NCBI GenBank assembly: GCA_016293495.1
Contig: JAEDED010000001.1
Span: 62,001 to 126,000 of the forward strand
Reading direction: 5' to 3'
Length of the DNA stretch: 64,000 bases
Origin: Treponema sp.
Lineage (GTDB): Bacteria > Spirochaetota > Spirochaetia > Treponematales > Treponemataceae
The number at the start of each line of letters is the position of its first letter. The first letter of the stretch is position 1. Below the pieces are notes generated by a model. It was given only the letters and a program-made list of their open reading frames with translations. It had not been told where the DNA came from and ran no database searches. This document shows positions 25,902 through 35,323 of the stretch, in pieces. The translations under genes were made by a program, and so were the position numbers.

Positions 25902-27710
25902 ATGGAAGACATTGTTAGCCAGATTTCAGAATTAGAAAAACAGATTTCTTTATTACCTGTCGGTTATATTTCTAAAAAGCTTATAAGTGGAAAAGAAAGG
26001 TATTATCAGCAATGGACTGAGAACGGAAAAATCAAAAGTAAATATATTAAGAATGATGAGTTGGAAGACTTTCGGGAAAAAATAGAATTGCGTAAATCTC
26101 TTCAGTCAAAACTTTCAGATTTGAAATCCTCTGCAGCATTTGTTGAAAGACTTTCTATAAAAGATGCAAAGTTTAATCTTCGGGTTATGTTCGGAAATGA
26201 TCTTAAGGATTTTTCAGCCCAGACTAATGTATTTCAAAAGCGTAACTGTTATGAACAGATTCAAAAATATCTTTATAGTGAAACTCTTGATAAGGTCTGT
26301 CTTGTTTATGGGTTACGAAGAACAGGTAAGACAACAATGCTTCGTCAGTGCTTACAGGATATGAATGATACAGATTTTAATCGCAGTGTTTATATTAAGG
26401 CTACTGTTAATGACACAATGGCTTCCATGAATAAAGATTTGAAACAACTTCGGGAGTTGGGAATAAAATTTGTGTTTATAGATGAAGTAACTCTTATAAG
26501 TGACTTCATTGATTCTGCAGCTATTCTTTCTGATATTTATTCTGCCATGGGAATGAAGATTGTTCTTTCCGGTACTGATTCCTTAGGTTTCTGGCTTGCA
26601 ATTCATGAAGAATTGTATGACCGTGCGGTAATGGTTCATACGACTTATATTTCTTTTGCAGAACACTCAAGACTTCTTGGAATCAATGATATTGATGAAT
26701 ATGTACGATATGGTGGAACTCTTAAGGCTGGTATCTGGGATTTTGATAACAAGGAAGTGAATGCAGATGATGCATCCTTTAAGGATAACGAATCAACACG
26801 TATTTATATTGATACGGCAATTTGTTCAAACATCCAGCATTCCCTTAAGTGCTATCAGGATGGAAATCATTTTAGAAATCTTTATGAACTTTACGAAAAA
26901 AAGGAACTTACAGGTGCTATTAATAAAATTATTGAAAATGAATCACATAAATTTCTTATCAATGTGCTTACTGATGACTTTAAATCTCACGACCTGCATC
27001 TTTTAGGGCGTAATCTTAGAAATGACAGGGAAGAAGAAAACCGTCTGGAAATATTTGATAATCTTGATGAAAGTTCAGTTACAAAATCACTGATGGAAAT
27101 CCTTGAAATAAAGAATAAGGATTTGCAGTCTGTTGAAGTTACTGATGACCATTTGTGTGAAATAAAAGAATATCTTGAAGCATTGGATTTGCTGGAGCAT
27201 AGCGATCAGAGGGCAATCGGTCGAAAGTTGAGTTTTGCAGAAAGTAATATTTTTACTCAGCCTGGAATGAGATTCTGTCAGGCAAAAGCTTTGGTTCATT
27301 CAATTCTTAAGGATGAAAAGTTTGATGAGTTGAGTAATCCTATGAAAATTTTTGTTACAGACAGACTTCTTTCTACTGTAATTGGTCATATGATGGAAGA
27401 TATTGTCATTCTGGATACAAAGCGTCGATATGGGAAATCTAAGGAAGTTTTCAAACTGTATTTTGCAGCCGGTGAATTTGATATGGTTATTTACGACAGT
27501 AGAAAAGGCGAAATTGAATGTTTTGAAATTAAGCATAGTGATGAAATTATTGAAGAGCAGGCTAAACATCTTTTAAATGAAGATAATATTGCAAAAACAG
27601 AGCAGCAGTACGGAAAGGTTGTCCGAAGATGTGTGCTTTACAAAGGGGAGAGTGGTGTTGCTTCCAATGGAATTGAATATAAAAATGTGGAAGAATTTTT
27701 GAAGGAGTAG
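25902..27710 (+). CDS. AAA ATPase (COG1373/DUF4143-like) with DUF6788-like N-terminus and nuclease-like C-terminus
   Basis: 602 residues. Residues ~1-80 (PVGYISKKLISGKERYYQQW...KSKYIKN...LRKSLQSKL) resemble the small DUF6788-type domain. An ATPase follows: Walker A GLRRTGKTT (137-145), Walker B KFVFIDE (189-195) and sensor-like VLSGTDS. The C-terminus holds GEFDMVIYD...CFEIKHSD, with D527, E542 and K544 spaced as in PD-(D/E)xK folds. Such ATPases are common, of unknown function, and often mobile or defence-associated. SD AAAGGAGG. Flanked by 54-bp direct repeats and preceded by a palindromic operator. Domain names are my pattern reading. Confidence 0.78.
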   Translation: MEDIVSQISELEKQISLLPVGYISKKLISGKERYYQQWTENGKIKSKYIKNDELEDFREKIELRKSLQSKLSDLKSSAAFVERLSIKDAKFNLRVMFGNDLKDFSAQTNVFQKRNCYEQIQKYLYSETLDKVCLVYGLRRTGKTTMLRQCLQDMNDTDFNRSVYIKATVNDTMASMNKDLKQLRELGIKFVFIDEVTLISDFIDSAAILSDIYSAMGMKIVLSGTDSLGFWLAIHEELYDRAVMVHTTYISFAEHSRLLGINDIDEYVRYGGTLKAGIWDFDNKEVNADDASFKDNESTRIYIDTAICSNIQHSLKCYQDGNHFRNLYELYEKKELTGAINKIIENESHKFLINVLTDDFKSHDLHLLGRNLRNDREEENRLEIFDNLDESSVTKSLMEILEIKNKDLQSVEVTDDHLCEIKEYLEALDLLEHSDQRAIGRKLSFAESNIFTQPGMRFCQAKALVHSILKDEKFDELSNPMKIFVTDRLLSTVIGHMMEDIVILDTKRRYGKSKEVFKLYFAAGEFDMVIYDSRKGEIECFEIKHSDEIIEEQAKHLLNEDNIAKTEQQYGKVVRRCVLYKGESGVASNGIEYKNVEEFLKE

Positions 27711-27749
27711 AGAAGTATTTTTTTTACTTTTTTAAATTTTTTCGAAACG

Positions 27750-27803
27750 TACCAAATCGCTCTGCAGCTTCGTCAAACCAATCATGAACGCTGTCAACGG
27801 AAT
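27750..27803. repeat. 54-bp direct repeat, right copy
   Basis: Identical to 25560-25613. Ends 17 bases before the carA promoter, so the insertion stops just short of the carAB regulatory region. Confidence 0.85.
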
Positions 27804-27820
27804 TGTTTATTTATACATAA

Positions 27821-27849
27821 TTGACTATTTTCTCACAAAGTACTATAAC
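27821..27849 (+). promoter_or_regulatory. carAB promoter
   Basis: TTGACT (27821-27826), 17-bp spacer, TATAAC (27844-27849), the same -10 as amt, glnN and thiC. Confidence 0.75.
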
Positions 27850-27854
27850 TAGCA

Positions 27855-27967
27855 AGGTTATAAAAAACGAGCAAGGGCGTTCGTTCAATCAGGTAAATTG
27901 TTTTTTACACGATTGAATGAGCGCCCTTTTTTTATATCCAAATCTTGCGGGTATTTTTTTTTGCCTG
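27855..27967 (+). promoter_or_regulatory. Hairpin leader of carAB
   Basis: After AGCAAGG and ACGAGCAAGG comes an 18-pair stem with two G-U pairs (27873-27890 with 27911-27928), then TTTTTTTAT. A second T-run and GCCTG (27963-27967) follow; CAGG at 27890-27893 in the loop could pair with it. The whole lies between promoter and SD. Same plan as amt, glnN, dapL and pyrG, although the sequence is more diverged. Confidence 0.68.
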
Positions 27968-27990
27968 TTTAAACTTTTATGGAGTTTGAA

Positions 27991-29160
27991 ATGAGCAAAG
28001 CATTTCTTGTTCTTGCTGATGGAACAGTCTTTGAAGGAACTTCAATCGGAGCAGAAGGTTCTACAATTGGAGAAACAGTTTTTACAACGGGTATTACGGG
28101 TTACTTAGAAACATTAACTGATCCAAGTTATTTCGGGCAGCTTGTTACCCAGACTTTCCCTTTAATCGGGAACTATGGTGTAATCCCTGAAGATTTCGAA
28201 AGCCGTAAATGCTTTGTCAAAGGCTACATCGTTCGCGAGCTTTGTTCCCTCCCTTCAAACTTCCGCTGCCAGTCAGATTTGGACAGCTTCTTAAAATCAC
28301 AGAACATCGTAGGCATTGCAGGAATTGATACCCGTGCCTTAACTAAAAAGCTCCGCGAATCCGGCGTTATGAACGGAATGATTATTTCCGGAACAGAAAA
28401 GCCGGAAGTTACAGATTCCCTTTTAGACAAAATCAAAGCTTACCGCGTAGAAAAATCAGTAGAAACTGTTTCTGTAGCCCAGGCTGTTTCAAAAAAACAG
28501 GACTGTGTTGCAGGCTATCCAGAAATCAACCACCACATCCTCAAAAACGAAAAAGCTATCAAAATCGTACTCTGGGACTTTGGTGCAAAATACAACATCC
28601 CTCGTGAACTTGAAAAACGCAATGCCGAAGTTGTGACAGTTCCATACTCATACACAGCTGACGACATCTTAAAGCTTAATCCAGACGGAATCATGCTTTC
28701 AAACGGACCTGGTGACCCAGCCGACAACACAGGAATTATTTCTGAACTAGCAAAGCTTGTTAAATACAACCAGAACCAGATTGCTGCAGGCAAAAAACCA
28801 GTTCCTATTTTTGGAATCTGTCTCGGCCACCAGCTTTTAGCACTTTCGCGCGGCTGTAAAACTTCAAAGCTTAAATACGGTCACCGCGGCGGAAACCATC
28901 CTGTTAAAGAAGTAGAAACTGGCCGCGTATTTATTTCAAGCCAGAATCACGGATACGCTGTTGAATGCGACAGCCTTCCTTCTTATGCAAAACTTTCATT
29001 CTATAACAGTAACGATAAAACATGCGAAGGCTTAACTTACACAGACATTCCTGCCTTCAGCGTTCAGTTCCATCCGGAAGCATGTGGCGGTCCACATGAT
29101 ACAAACTTCCTTTTTGACAAATTCATTTCTAACATTCTTTCTAACAAGGGAGGAAACTAA
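27991..29160 (+). CDS. carA: Carbamoyl-phosphate synthase small (glutaminase) subunit
   Basis: Releases ammonia from glutamine for carbamoyl phosphate made by CarB, feeding arginine and pyrimidine synthesis. 389 residues from the ATG at 27991, which has GGAG six bases upstream; the ATG at 27979 overlaps that SD and is rejected. N-terminal CPS-small domain FTTGITGYLETLTDPSYFGQ; C-terminal class I amidotransferase with C277 (GICLGHQ), H361 and E363 (FHPEACGGP). carB follows after one base. Confidence 0.95.
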   Translation: MSKAFLVLADGTVFEGTSIGAEGSTIGETVFTTGITGYLETLTDPSYFGQLVTQTFPLIGNYGVIPEDFESRKCFVKGYIVRELCSLPSNFRCQSDLDSFLKSQNIVGIAGIDTRALTKKLRESGVMNGMIISGTEKPEVTDSLLDKIKAYRVEKSVETVSVAQAVSKKQDCVAGYPEINHHILKNEKAIKIVLWDFGAKYNIPRELEKRNAEVVTVPYSYTADDILKLNPDGIMLSNGPGDPADNTGIISELAKLVKYNQNQIAAGKKPVPIFGICLGHQLLALSRGCKTSKLKYGHRGGNHPVKEVETGRVFISSQNHGYAVECDSLPSYAKLSFYNSNDKTCEGLTYTDIPAFSVQFHPEACGGPHDTNFLFDKFISNILSNKGGN

Positions 29161-29161
29161 A

Positions 29162-32100
29162 GTGCCACTTAACAAAGATATTCACAAAGTAATGGTAATC
29201 GGTTCGGGACCTATCATCATCGGTCAGGCCGCTGAATTTGACTATGCCGGAAACCAGGCCTGTAAAGCGCTCAAACAGCTTGGCCTTGAAGTTATCCTTG
29301 TTAACTCAAACCCTGCAACTTTGATGACCGACCACGCAATGGCCGACGAGATTTACCTCGAACCATTAAACGTAAAAACCCTTGAAAGAATCATTGAAAA
29401 AGAAAAACCAGACAGCCTTCTTTCTACATTAGGCGGACAAACTGGTCTTACCCTTTCAATGGAACTTGCAAAATCAGGTTTTCTTAAAAGCCATGGTGTT
29501 CAGCTCCTCGGAGCACGTCCTCTTACAATCGACAAGGCCGAAGACCGCCAGATGTTCAAAGACACAATGGAAGAAATCGGTGAACCTTGTATTCCTTCAA
29601 AAGTAGTAACAACTTACGAAGATGCACTCGACTTTGTTAACAACGGAATCGGATATCCTGCAATCATTCGTCCTGCCTTTACACTTGGCGGTACAGGCGG
29701 CGGTATTGCTTACAACGAAAAAGAGTTTGATGAAATTGCACACAACGGTTTACATCGTTCACCAATCCATCAGATTCTTGTAGAAAAATGTATTTCAGGC
29801 TGGAAAGAAGTTGAATTTGAAGTAATGCGCGATCATTCCGGAAACGTAATCACTGTATGTTCAATGGAAAACTTTGACCCGGTTGGTGTTCACACAGGTG
29901 ACTCAATCGTTATCGCGCCAACTGTAACACTTGCTGATAAAGAATATCAGATGCTCCGTTCTGCTGCCCTGAACATTATTTCGGCTCTCGAAATTGAAGG
30001 CGGCTGTAACTGTCAGTTCGCATTAAACCCTGACACATTTGAATATGCCGTAATCGAAGTTAACCCTCGTGTAAGCCGTTCATCTGCTCTTGCTTCAAAA
30101 GCAACCGGTTACCCGATCGCAAAAGTTGCAGCCCTCATCGCAGTAGGCTTTAACCTTGATGAAATTCCTAACTTTGTAACAAAGAAAACTGCAGCATGTT
30201 TCGAGCCTGTTCTCGATTACGTTGTAGTTAAAATGCCAAAATTCCCGTTTGAAAAATTCGTATACGCAAGCCGCAAGCTCGGAACTCAGATGAAGGCAAC
30301 CGGAGAAGTAATGGCCATCGGTCAGAACTTTGAAGAAGCAATTCTTAAAGCAGTGCGCGGTGCAGAACTTGGCGTAAGCGATTTGAACTACAAAGTATTC
30401 GCCGCAGAAAACGACGACAAAATTCGCGAACGTGTTGGTCAGTGTACTGACCAGAGAATCTTTGCAATCTATCAGGCAATTAAACGCGGCTGCATGACAG
30501 TAGAAGAAATTCACAACATAACAAAAGTTGACGAATGGTTCCTCTGGAAACTTCAGAACATTGCAAACGCAGAAAAAGCAAACGAGATGCTTGGTAAAAA
30601 AGAAATGCTTTATCCGCCTCGTTCCTTCAAAATGGTAGATACATGTGCCGGCGAATTCGACGCAGAAACACCTTACTTCTATTCGTGCACATCAGGCGAC
30701 AACGAAGCCGAACAGTTCATCAAAGAACTTCATTCAGAATCATCAACCGGCAGTTCGTCGACAGAATTAAAAGCAGACTTCGATCCTGTATTCAATGGAA
30801 TGACATCTGCAAAAACTGATGCTAAAAAATCAAAAGGTTCGATTGTCGTTCTCGGTTCCGGTCCAATTCGTATCGGCCAGGGAATTGAATTCGACTACTC
30901 TTCAGTTCAGTGTATCTGGGCGTTGAAAAAACTCGGCTACGAAGTTGCAATCATCAACAATAACCCAGAAACTGTTTCAACAGACTTTGATACAGCTGAC
31001 CGCCTTTACTTTGAACCGCTCACACCAGTTGATGTAATGAACGTAATCAATGTCGAAAAACCACTTGGCGTTGTAGTTGCATTCGGTGGTGGAACAGCAA
31101 TCAAGCTTGCAAAATTCCTCGACCAGCAGGGCATCAAAATTCTCGGAACCTCGGCAGACGCAATCGACCTTGCAGAAGACCGCGAACGCTTCGAAGAACT
31201 TTGTGACCGCCTCAAGGTTAACAGACCAAAAGGACTTACAGTACTTACAGAAGTTGAAGCACTCGAAGCTGCAGCAAAACTCGGGTACCCTGTATTGATG
31301 AGACCAAGTTACGTTCTCGGTGGTCAGAACATGATCATCGCAAGAAGCTCAGCCGACCTCAAAGAATACATGAAAATCATTCTCGCACAGAAAATCGAAA
31401 ACCCAATCTTAATCGATAAATACATGGAAGGAATGGAACTTGAAATCGACTGTATCTGTGACGGTAAAGACGTTCTCATTCCTGGAATCATGCAACACGT
31501 TGAACGCACTGGTATCCATTCTGGTGACTCAATCGCTGTTTATCCGACATGGTCATTTACTAAAGAGATGATCGACACTGTTGTTGAAAAATCAACAGCA
31601 ATGGCTCTCGCTCTTGGAACAAAAGGCTTAACAAATATTCAGTGGCTTTTCTATAACGGTGAATTGAACATCATCGAAGCAAACCCACGTTCTTCAAGAA
31701 CAGTTCCTTACTTGAGTAAAGTAACAGGCGTTCCAATGGTAGAACTTGCAACTCGTGCAATGCTCGGAGAACCTGTTAAAGACATGGGCTTTGGAACAGG
31801 ATTGTACAAGGCACAGAATTACTTCGCAGTAAAAGTTCCTGTATTCAGTTTCGAAAAACTGATGGACGTTGATACACATCTCGGACCGGAAATGAAATCG
31901 ACTGGTGAAGTTCTCGGAATCGCACCAACAGTAGAAGAAGCAGTTTACAAAGGAATGCTCGGTGCTGGATGGAAGATGATTCACCCGAATCAGAAAAAAG
32001 ACGCCGCAGTTTTGTTCAGCGTAAGACAGTCTGACTTACCGGAACTTCCTGAACTTGCGAGAAAATATTTCGACCTTGGATTTAAGCTTTATGCAACAAG

Positions 32101-32398
32101 CGGTAATGCAAGCACAATTGAACGCTCTGGAATGGAAGTTATTCACGTTGCGAAGGTTCACGAAAACTACAACGACAACGTAATGACACTTCTTGAAAGC
32201 GGAAAGATCGATTACGTAATTTCGACATCAGCAAAAGGTCGTGATCCTGTTGCAGAAAGCGTTAAGCTTCGCCGCCTTGCAGTTGAACACGACATCGACT
32301 GTTTTACTTCAATTGATACTGCAAACGCAATGGCTGACTGTCTCGCAAGCAAGTTCGATATAAGCAATTTGTGTCTTGTTGATATAAATCATTTCTAA
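29162..32398 (+). CDS. carB: Carbamoyl-phosphate synthase large subunit
   Basis: 1078 residues from a GTG at 29162 with SD GGGAGG at the end of carA; the longer in-frame start inside carA is rejected. Two homologous ATP-grasp halves are visible: IMVIGSGPIIIGQAAEFDYAGNQA-type motif near the start and VVLGSGPIRIGQGIEFDYSSVQ near residue ~560. The C-terminal MGS-like domain (LYATSGNASTIERSG) is the usual allosteric site. Length matches the family. Confidence 0.96.
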   Translation: MPLNKDIHKVMVIGSGPIIIGQAAEFDYAGNQACKALKQLGLEVILVNSNPATLMTDHAMADEIYLEPLNVKTLERIIEKEKPDSLLSTLGGQTGLTLSMELAKSGFLKSHGVQLLGARPLTIDKAEDRQMFKDTMEEIGEPCIPSKVVTTYEDALDFVNNGIGYPAIIRPAFTLGGTGGGIAYNEKEFDEIAHNGLHRSPIHQILVEKCISGWKEVEFEVMRDHSGNVITVCSMENFDPVGVHTGDSIVIAPTVTLADKEYQMLRSAALNIISALEIEGGCNCQFALNPDTFEYAVIEVNPRVSRSSALASKATGYPIAKVAALIAVGFNLDEIPNFVTKKTAACFEPVLDYVVVKMPKFPFEKFVYASRKLGTQMKATGEVMAIGQNFEEAILKAVRGAELGVSDLNYKVFAAENDDKIRERVGQCTDQRIFAIYQAIKRGCMTVEEIHNITKVDEWFLWKLQNIANAEKANEMLGKKEMLYPPRSFKMVDTCAGEFDAETPYFYSCTSGDNEAEQFIKELHSESSTGSSSTELKADFDPVFNGMTSAKTDAKKSKGSIVVLGSGPIRIGQGIEFDYSSVQCIWALKKLGYEVAIINNNPETVSTDFDTADRLYFEPLTPVDVMNVINVEKPLGVVVAFGGGTAIKLAKFLDQQGIKILGTSADAIDLAEDRERFEELCDRLKVNRPKGLTVLTEVEALEAAAKLGYPVLMRPSYVLGGQNMIIARSSADLKEYMKIILAQKIENPILIDKYMEGMELEIDCICDGKDVLIPGIMQHVERTGIHSGDSIAVYPTWSFTKEMIDTVVEKSTAMALALGTKGLTNIQWLFYNGELNIIEANPRSSRTVPYLSKVTGVPMVELATRAMLGEPVKDMGFGTGLYKAQNYFAVKVPVFSFEKLMDVDTHLGPEMKSTGEVLGIAPTVEEAVYKGMLGAGWKMIHPNQKKDAAVLFSVRQSDLPELPELARKYFDLGFKLYATSGNASTIERSGMEVIHVAKVHENYNDNVMTLLESGKIDYVISTSAKGRDPVAESVKLRRLAVEHDIDCFTSIDTANAMADCLASKFDISNLCLVDINHF

Positions 32399-32416
32399 TT
32401 AACCAGTATGTGCATA

Positions 32417-32445
32417 TTGAACAAAAACCATTTAGGTATTAATAT
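32417..32445 (+). promoter_or_regulatory. pyrG promoter
   Basis: TTGAAC (32417-32422), 17-bp spacer, TAATAT (32440-32445). The start falls about 8 bases before ACGGCAAAG. Confidence 0.68.
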
Positions 32446-32451
32446 AAAAAC

Positions 32452-32538
32452 ATACGGCAAAGAAGTCGTAGATTTTACAACGAAACTGTCACCTGACAGG
32501 CTTCGCGGCAAAGTCTACGACTTCTTTTTTTTTGCCTG
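32452..32538 (+). promoter_or_regulatory. Hairpin leader of pyrG
   Basis: ACGGCAAAG at the start, 16-pair outer stem with one G-U (32460-32475 with 32511-32526), then nine T. The loop has CGAAACTGTC ... GACAG and a second CGGCAAAG before the 3' arm. CAGGC (32497-32501) in the loop is complementary to GCCTG (32534-32538) after the T-run. It is nearly the same RNA as the dapL leader. It does not look like the short GGG-start leader described for B. subtilis pyrG. It could alternatively be the carB terminator, but the promoter lies between. Confidence 0.72.
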
Positions 32539-32550
32539 AGGGGTTTGAAT

Positions 32551-34137
32551 ATGAGTAAATTTATTTTTGTAACTGGTGGTGTTGTTAGTGGATTAGGAAA
32601 AGGAATTACCGCAGCTTCACTTGGACGCCTTTTAAAATGCCGCGGATTTAAAGTCGCTTCACAAAAGCTCGATCCTTACATGAACATCGATCCGGGTACA
32701 ATGAGTCCCTTCCAGCACGGCGAAGTTTTCGTAACAGAAGACGGTGCAGAAACTGACCTCGATCTTGGACACTACGAAAGATTCATTGACGAAAACCTTA
32801 ACAAATATTCAAACCTTACATCAGGCCGCGTTTACTGGAATGTTCTCAACAAAGAACGTCAGGGGGAATATCTGGGACAGACAGTTCAGATTATTCCGCA
32901 CGTAACAAACGAAATCAAAGAGTTCATTCAGAAGAACGCTGAAGTTACTCAGGCCGATGTTTGTATCGTTGAAATTGGTGGCACAACAGGTGATATCGAA
33001 AGCCAGCCATTCCTTGAAGCAATCCGTCAGCTTGCTCTCGAAGTTGGCCGCCGAAATTGTCTTTTCATTCACGTTTGTCTTGTTCCTTACATCAGCGGTT
33101 CAGACGAATTCAAATCAAAACCAACACAGCATTCCGTTAAGGAACTTATGGGCGTCGGAATCCATCCGGACATCATCGTAACCCGCTGTGACGAAGTAAT
33201 TCCTGCAGACATCCGCAGAAAGATTTCGCTCTTCTGTAACGTTGCCGAAGACTGTGTAATTAACAACACAACACTTCCAAGCCTTTACGAAGTTCCTCTT
33301 ATGCTCAACGATCAGAAAATGGACGATGTTGTCTGCCGCGAACTTGGTCTTGAAGGAAAAGCTCCTGACCTTTCAGAATGGAAAGCTATGGTCGACAGTA
33401 TTCACGCACGCGACGGTGAAGTTCAGATTGCATTAGTCGGAAAATACGTAAAACTTCACGACTCATATTTGAGCATCGTTGAATCTTTAAACCACGCAAG
33501 TTTCGTTGTAGGAAAAAAAGTAAACATCAAATGGGTCGACAGTGATTCCGTAACTGATGCAACAGCTCCAGAAGTTTTCAAAGATTGTGCAGGTATTATT
33601 TTACCGGGAGGTTTCGGTAACCGCGGTATTGAAGGAATGATTTGTGCCTGTCGTTATGCTCGCGAAAACAAACTTCCTTACTTTGGAATCTGTCTTGGAA
33701 TGCAGATTGCAGTTATCGAATATGCAAGAACCGTTCTTGGTTATGAAGATGCAAACAGCCGCGAGTTTGACGAACAATGTTCACATCCGGTAATCGATCT
33801 TATGAAAGACCAGGAAGGTGTAATCATGGGCGGAACAATGCGTCTTGGAAAATACCCTTGTAAAGTTACACCAGGAACAATTCTTGCAGAAGCCTATAAA
33901 GCAAATCCAATCGAGGAACGTCATCGCCACCGCTACGAGTTCAACAACGATTACCGCGAAGAACTTACAAAAGCCGGATTGATTATCAGCGGAACAAGTC
34001 CTGACGAAAAGTTAGTTGAATCTGTCGAAGTTGCTGACCACTTCCACATCGGTGTTCAGTTCCATCCTGAATTTAAATCACGTCCAAACAATGCCGGTCC
34101 TTTGTTCGTAGAATTCGTAAAGGCTTGTGTAAAGTAA
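32551..34137 (+). CDS. pyrG: CTP synthase
   Basis: ATP- and glutamine-dependent amination of UTP to CTP. 528 residues from the ATG at 32551 with SD GAGGGG; a TTG two codons earlier is less likely. Synthetase domain: [18 protein letters not shown]-loop, [25 protein letters not shown]. Glutaminase domain: GICLGMQ nucleophile and FHPEFKSRP. Ordinary length and motifs. Terminator shared with the convergent DAHP synthase gene. Confidence 0.96.
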   Translation: MSKFIFVTGGVVSGLGKGITAASLGRLLKCRGFKVASQKLDPYMNIDPGTMSPFQHGEVFVTEDGAETDLDLGHYERFIDENLNKYSNLTSGRVYWNVLNKERQGEYLGQTVQIIPHVTNEIKEFIQKNAEVTQADVCIVEIGGTTGDIESQPFLEAIRQLALEVGRRNCLFIHVCLVPYISGSDEFKSKPTQHSVKELMGVGIHPDIIVTRCDEVIPADIRRKISLFCNVAEDCVINNTTLPSLYEVPLMLNDQKMDDVVCRELGLEGKAPDLSEWKAMVDSIHARDGEVQIALVGKYVKLHDSYLSIVESLNHASFVVGKKVNIKWVDSDSVTDATAPEVFKDCAGIILPGGFGNRGIEGMICACRYARENKLPYFGICLGMQIAVIEYARTVLGYEDANSREFDEQCSHPVIDLMKDQEGVIMGGTMRLGKYPCKVTPGTILAEAYKANPIEERHRHRYEFNNDYREELTKAGLIISGTSPDEKLVESVEVADHFHIGVQFHPEFKSRPNNAGPLFVEFVKACVK

Positions 34138-34170
34138 AATATTTAAAACCAACAAACGTAATTAGATAAA

Positions 34171-34212
34171 AAAAGAGTGTTACCAACTTCAAGTTAGCAA
34201 CACTCTTTTTTT
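34171..34212. terminator. Bidirectional terminator between pyrG and DAHP synthase
   Basis: GAGTGTT..AACTT / AAGTT..AACACTC stem with A-run before and T-run after; serves both converging genes. Confidence 0.9.
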
Positions 34213-34237
34213 ATTCAATCCAGATTCTCAATTAAAC

Positions 34238-35266
34238 CTACAACTGATCTGCAATATCATAAATCAGTTTTTCTGTCTTAGTCCAACCGAGACATGGGTC
34301 AGTAATTGATTTTCCGTAACAGCCGTCGCCTGGTTTCTGTGCGCCATCTTCGATGTAACTTTCAATCATAAATCCTTTAACAAGCTTCTTCACTCTTTCG
34401 TCATGACGAGCTGAGTGAAGAACATCGTTTACGATTCTTGGCTGTTCCAACGGATTCTTATTTGAGTTTGAATGGTTTGTATCAACTACAACACCAGGGT
34501 TTGAAAGTTCGCGCTTGTCATATTCATCACAGAGGCGGATCAAATCTTCGTAGTGATAGTTCTGAACATTGTTTCCGTGTTTTGATGTTGAACCGCGGAG
34601 AATTGCGTGTGCGTGTGGGTTTCCTTCTGAGTGAACTTCCCAGCCGCGGTAAATGAATGTGTGCTTTTTCTGAGCAGCAAGGATTGCGTTCATCATAACG
34701 GTAAAGTCACCGCTTGTCGGATTTTTCATTCCTACAGGAACTTCGATGCCGCTTGCTGTAAGACGATGCTGCTGGTCTTCTACCGAGCGTGCCCCAACAG
34801 CTACATAACCGAGAAGGTCATCAAGGTAGCGGTAATTTTCTGGGTACAACATTTCGTCGGCGCAGGCAAAACCTGTTTCGGCAACTGCACGCATATGAAG
34901 GCGGCGAGTTGCAATAATTCCCTGGAACATATCAGGCTTTCCATTTGGATCAGGCTGATGAAGCATTCCCTTATAACCCTCACCTGTTGTGCGTGGCTTG
35001 TTTGTATAAATACGTGGAACGATTAAAATCTTATCTTTTACTTTTTCCTGAACTGGCATCAGGCGCGAAATGTAATCGATTACGCTGTCTTCGTTATCAG
35101 CAGAACAAGGTCCGATAACGAGAATGATTTTGTCAGATTTTCCTTCAAATACATTTTTTATTTCAATGCGTTTTTTTTCAACTGACTCAAGCATTTCGTG
35201 AGTCAACGGATACATTTCTTTAACTTCCATTGGAATTGAAAGTTTTCTTTCAAAAATCATGTTCAT
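34238..35266 (-). CDS. aroG: 3-deoxy-7-phosphoheptulonate synthase (class I DAHP synthase)
   Basis: First step of the shikimate pathway, PEP plus erythrose 4-phosphate. 342 residues, AroF/G/H type: IGPCSADNEDSVIDY, RIYTNKPRTTGEGYKG, GARSVEDQQHR, PVGMKNPTSGDF, RGSTSKHGNN, DTNHSNSNK and ESYIEDGAQ are all present. Which of the F/G/H feedback types it is cannot be read. SD AGGAG ten bases before the ATG. aroK lies nearby, divergent beyond the PrsW gene. Confidence 0.92.
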   Translation of the reverse strand: MNMIFERKLSIPMEVKEMYPLTHEMLESVEKKRIEIKNVFEGKSDKIILVIGPCSADNEDSVIDYISRLMPVQEKVKDKILIVPRIYTNKPRTTGEGYKGMLHQPDPNGKPDMFQGIIATRRLHMRAVAETGFACADEMLYPENYRYLDDLLGYVAVGARSVEDQQHRLTASGIEVPVGMKNPTSGDFTVMMNAILAAQKKHTFIYRGWEVHSEGNPHAHAILRGSTSKHGNNVQNYHYEDLIRLCDEYDKRELSNPGVVVDTNHSNSNKNPLEQPRIVNDVLHSARHDERVKKLVKGFMIESYIEDGAQKPGDGCYGKSITDPCLGWTKTEKLIYDIADQL

Positions 35267-35323
35267 ATATTTTGTGCTCCTTTTTTTAGCAGTTATATTT
35301 TTTAAATTTTACTTTAAAGGAAT

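Noticed and set aside
27979..27990. carA start at the first ATG
   Set aside because: That ATG overlaps the SD (GGAG) of the ATG at 27991, which gives the usual CarA N-terminus.
29084..29161. carB start inside carA
   Set aside because: The GTG at 29162 has a strong SD and matches the family start.
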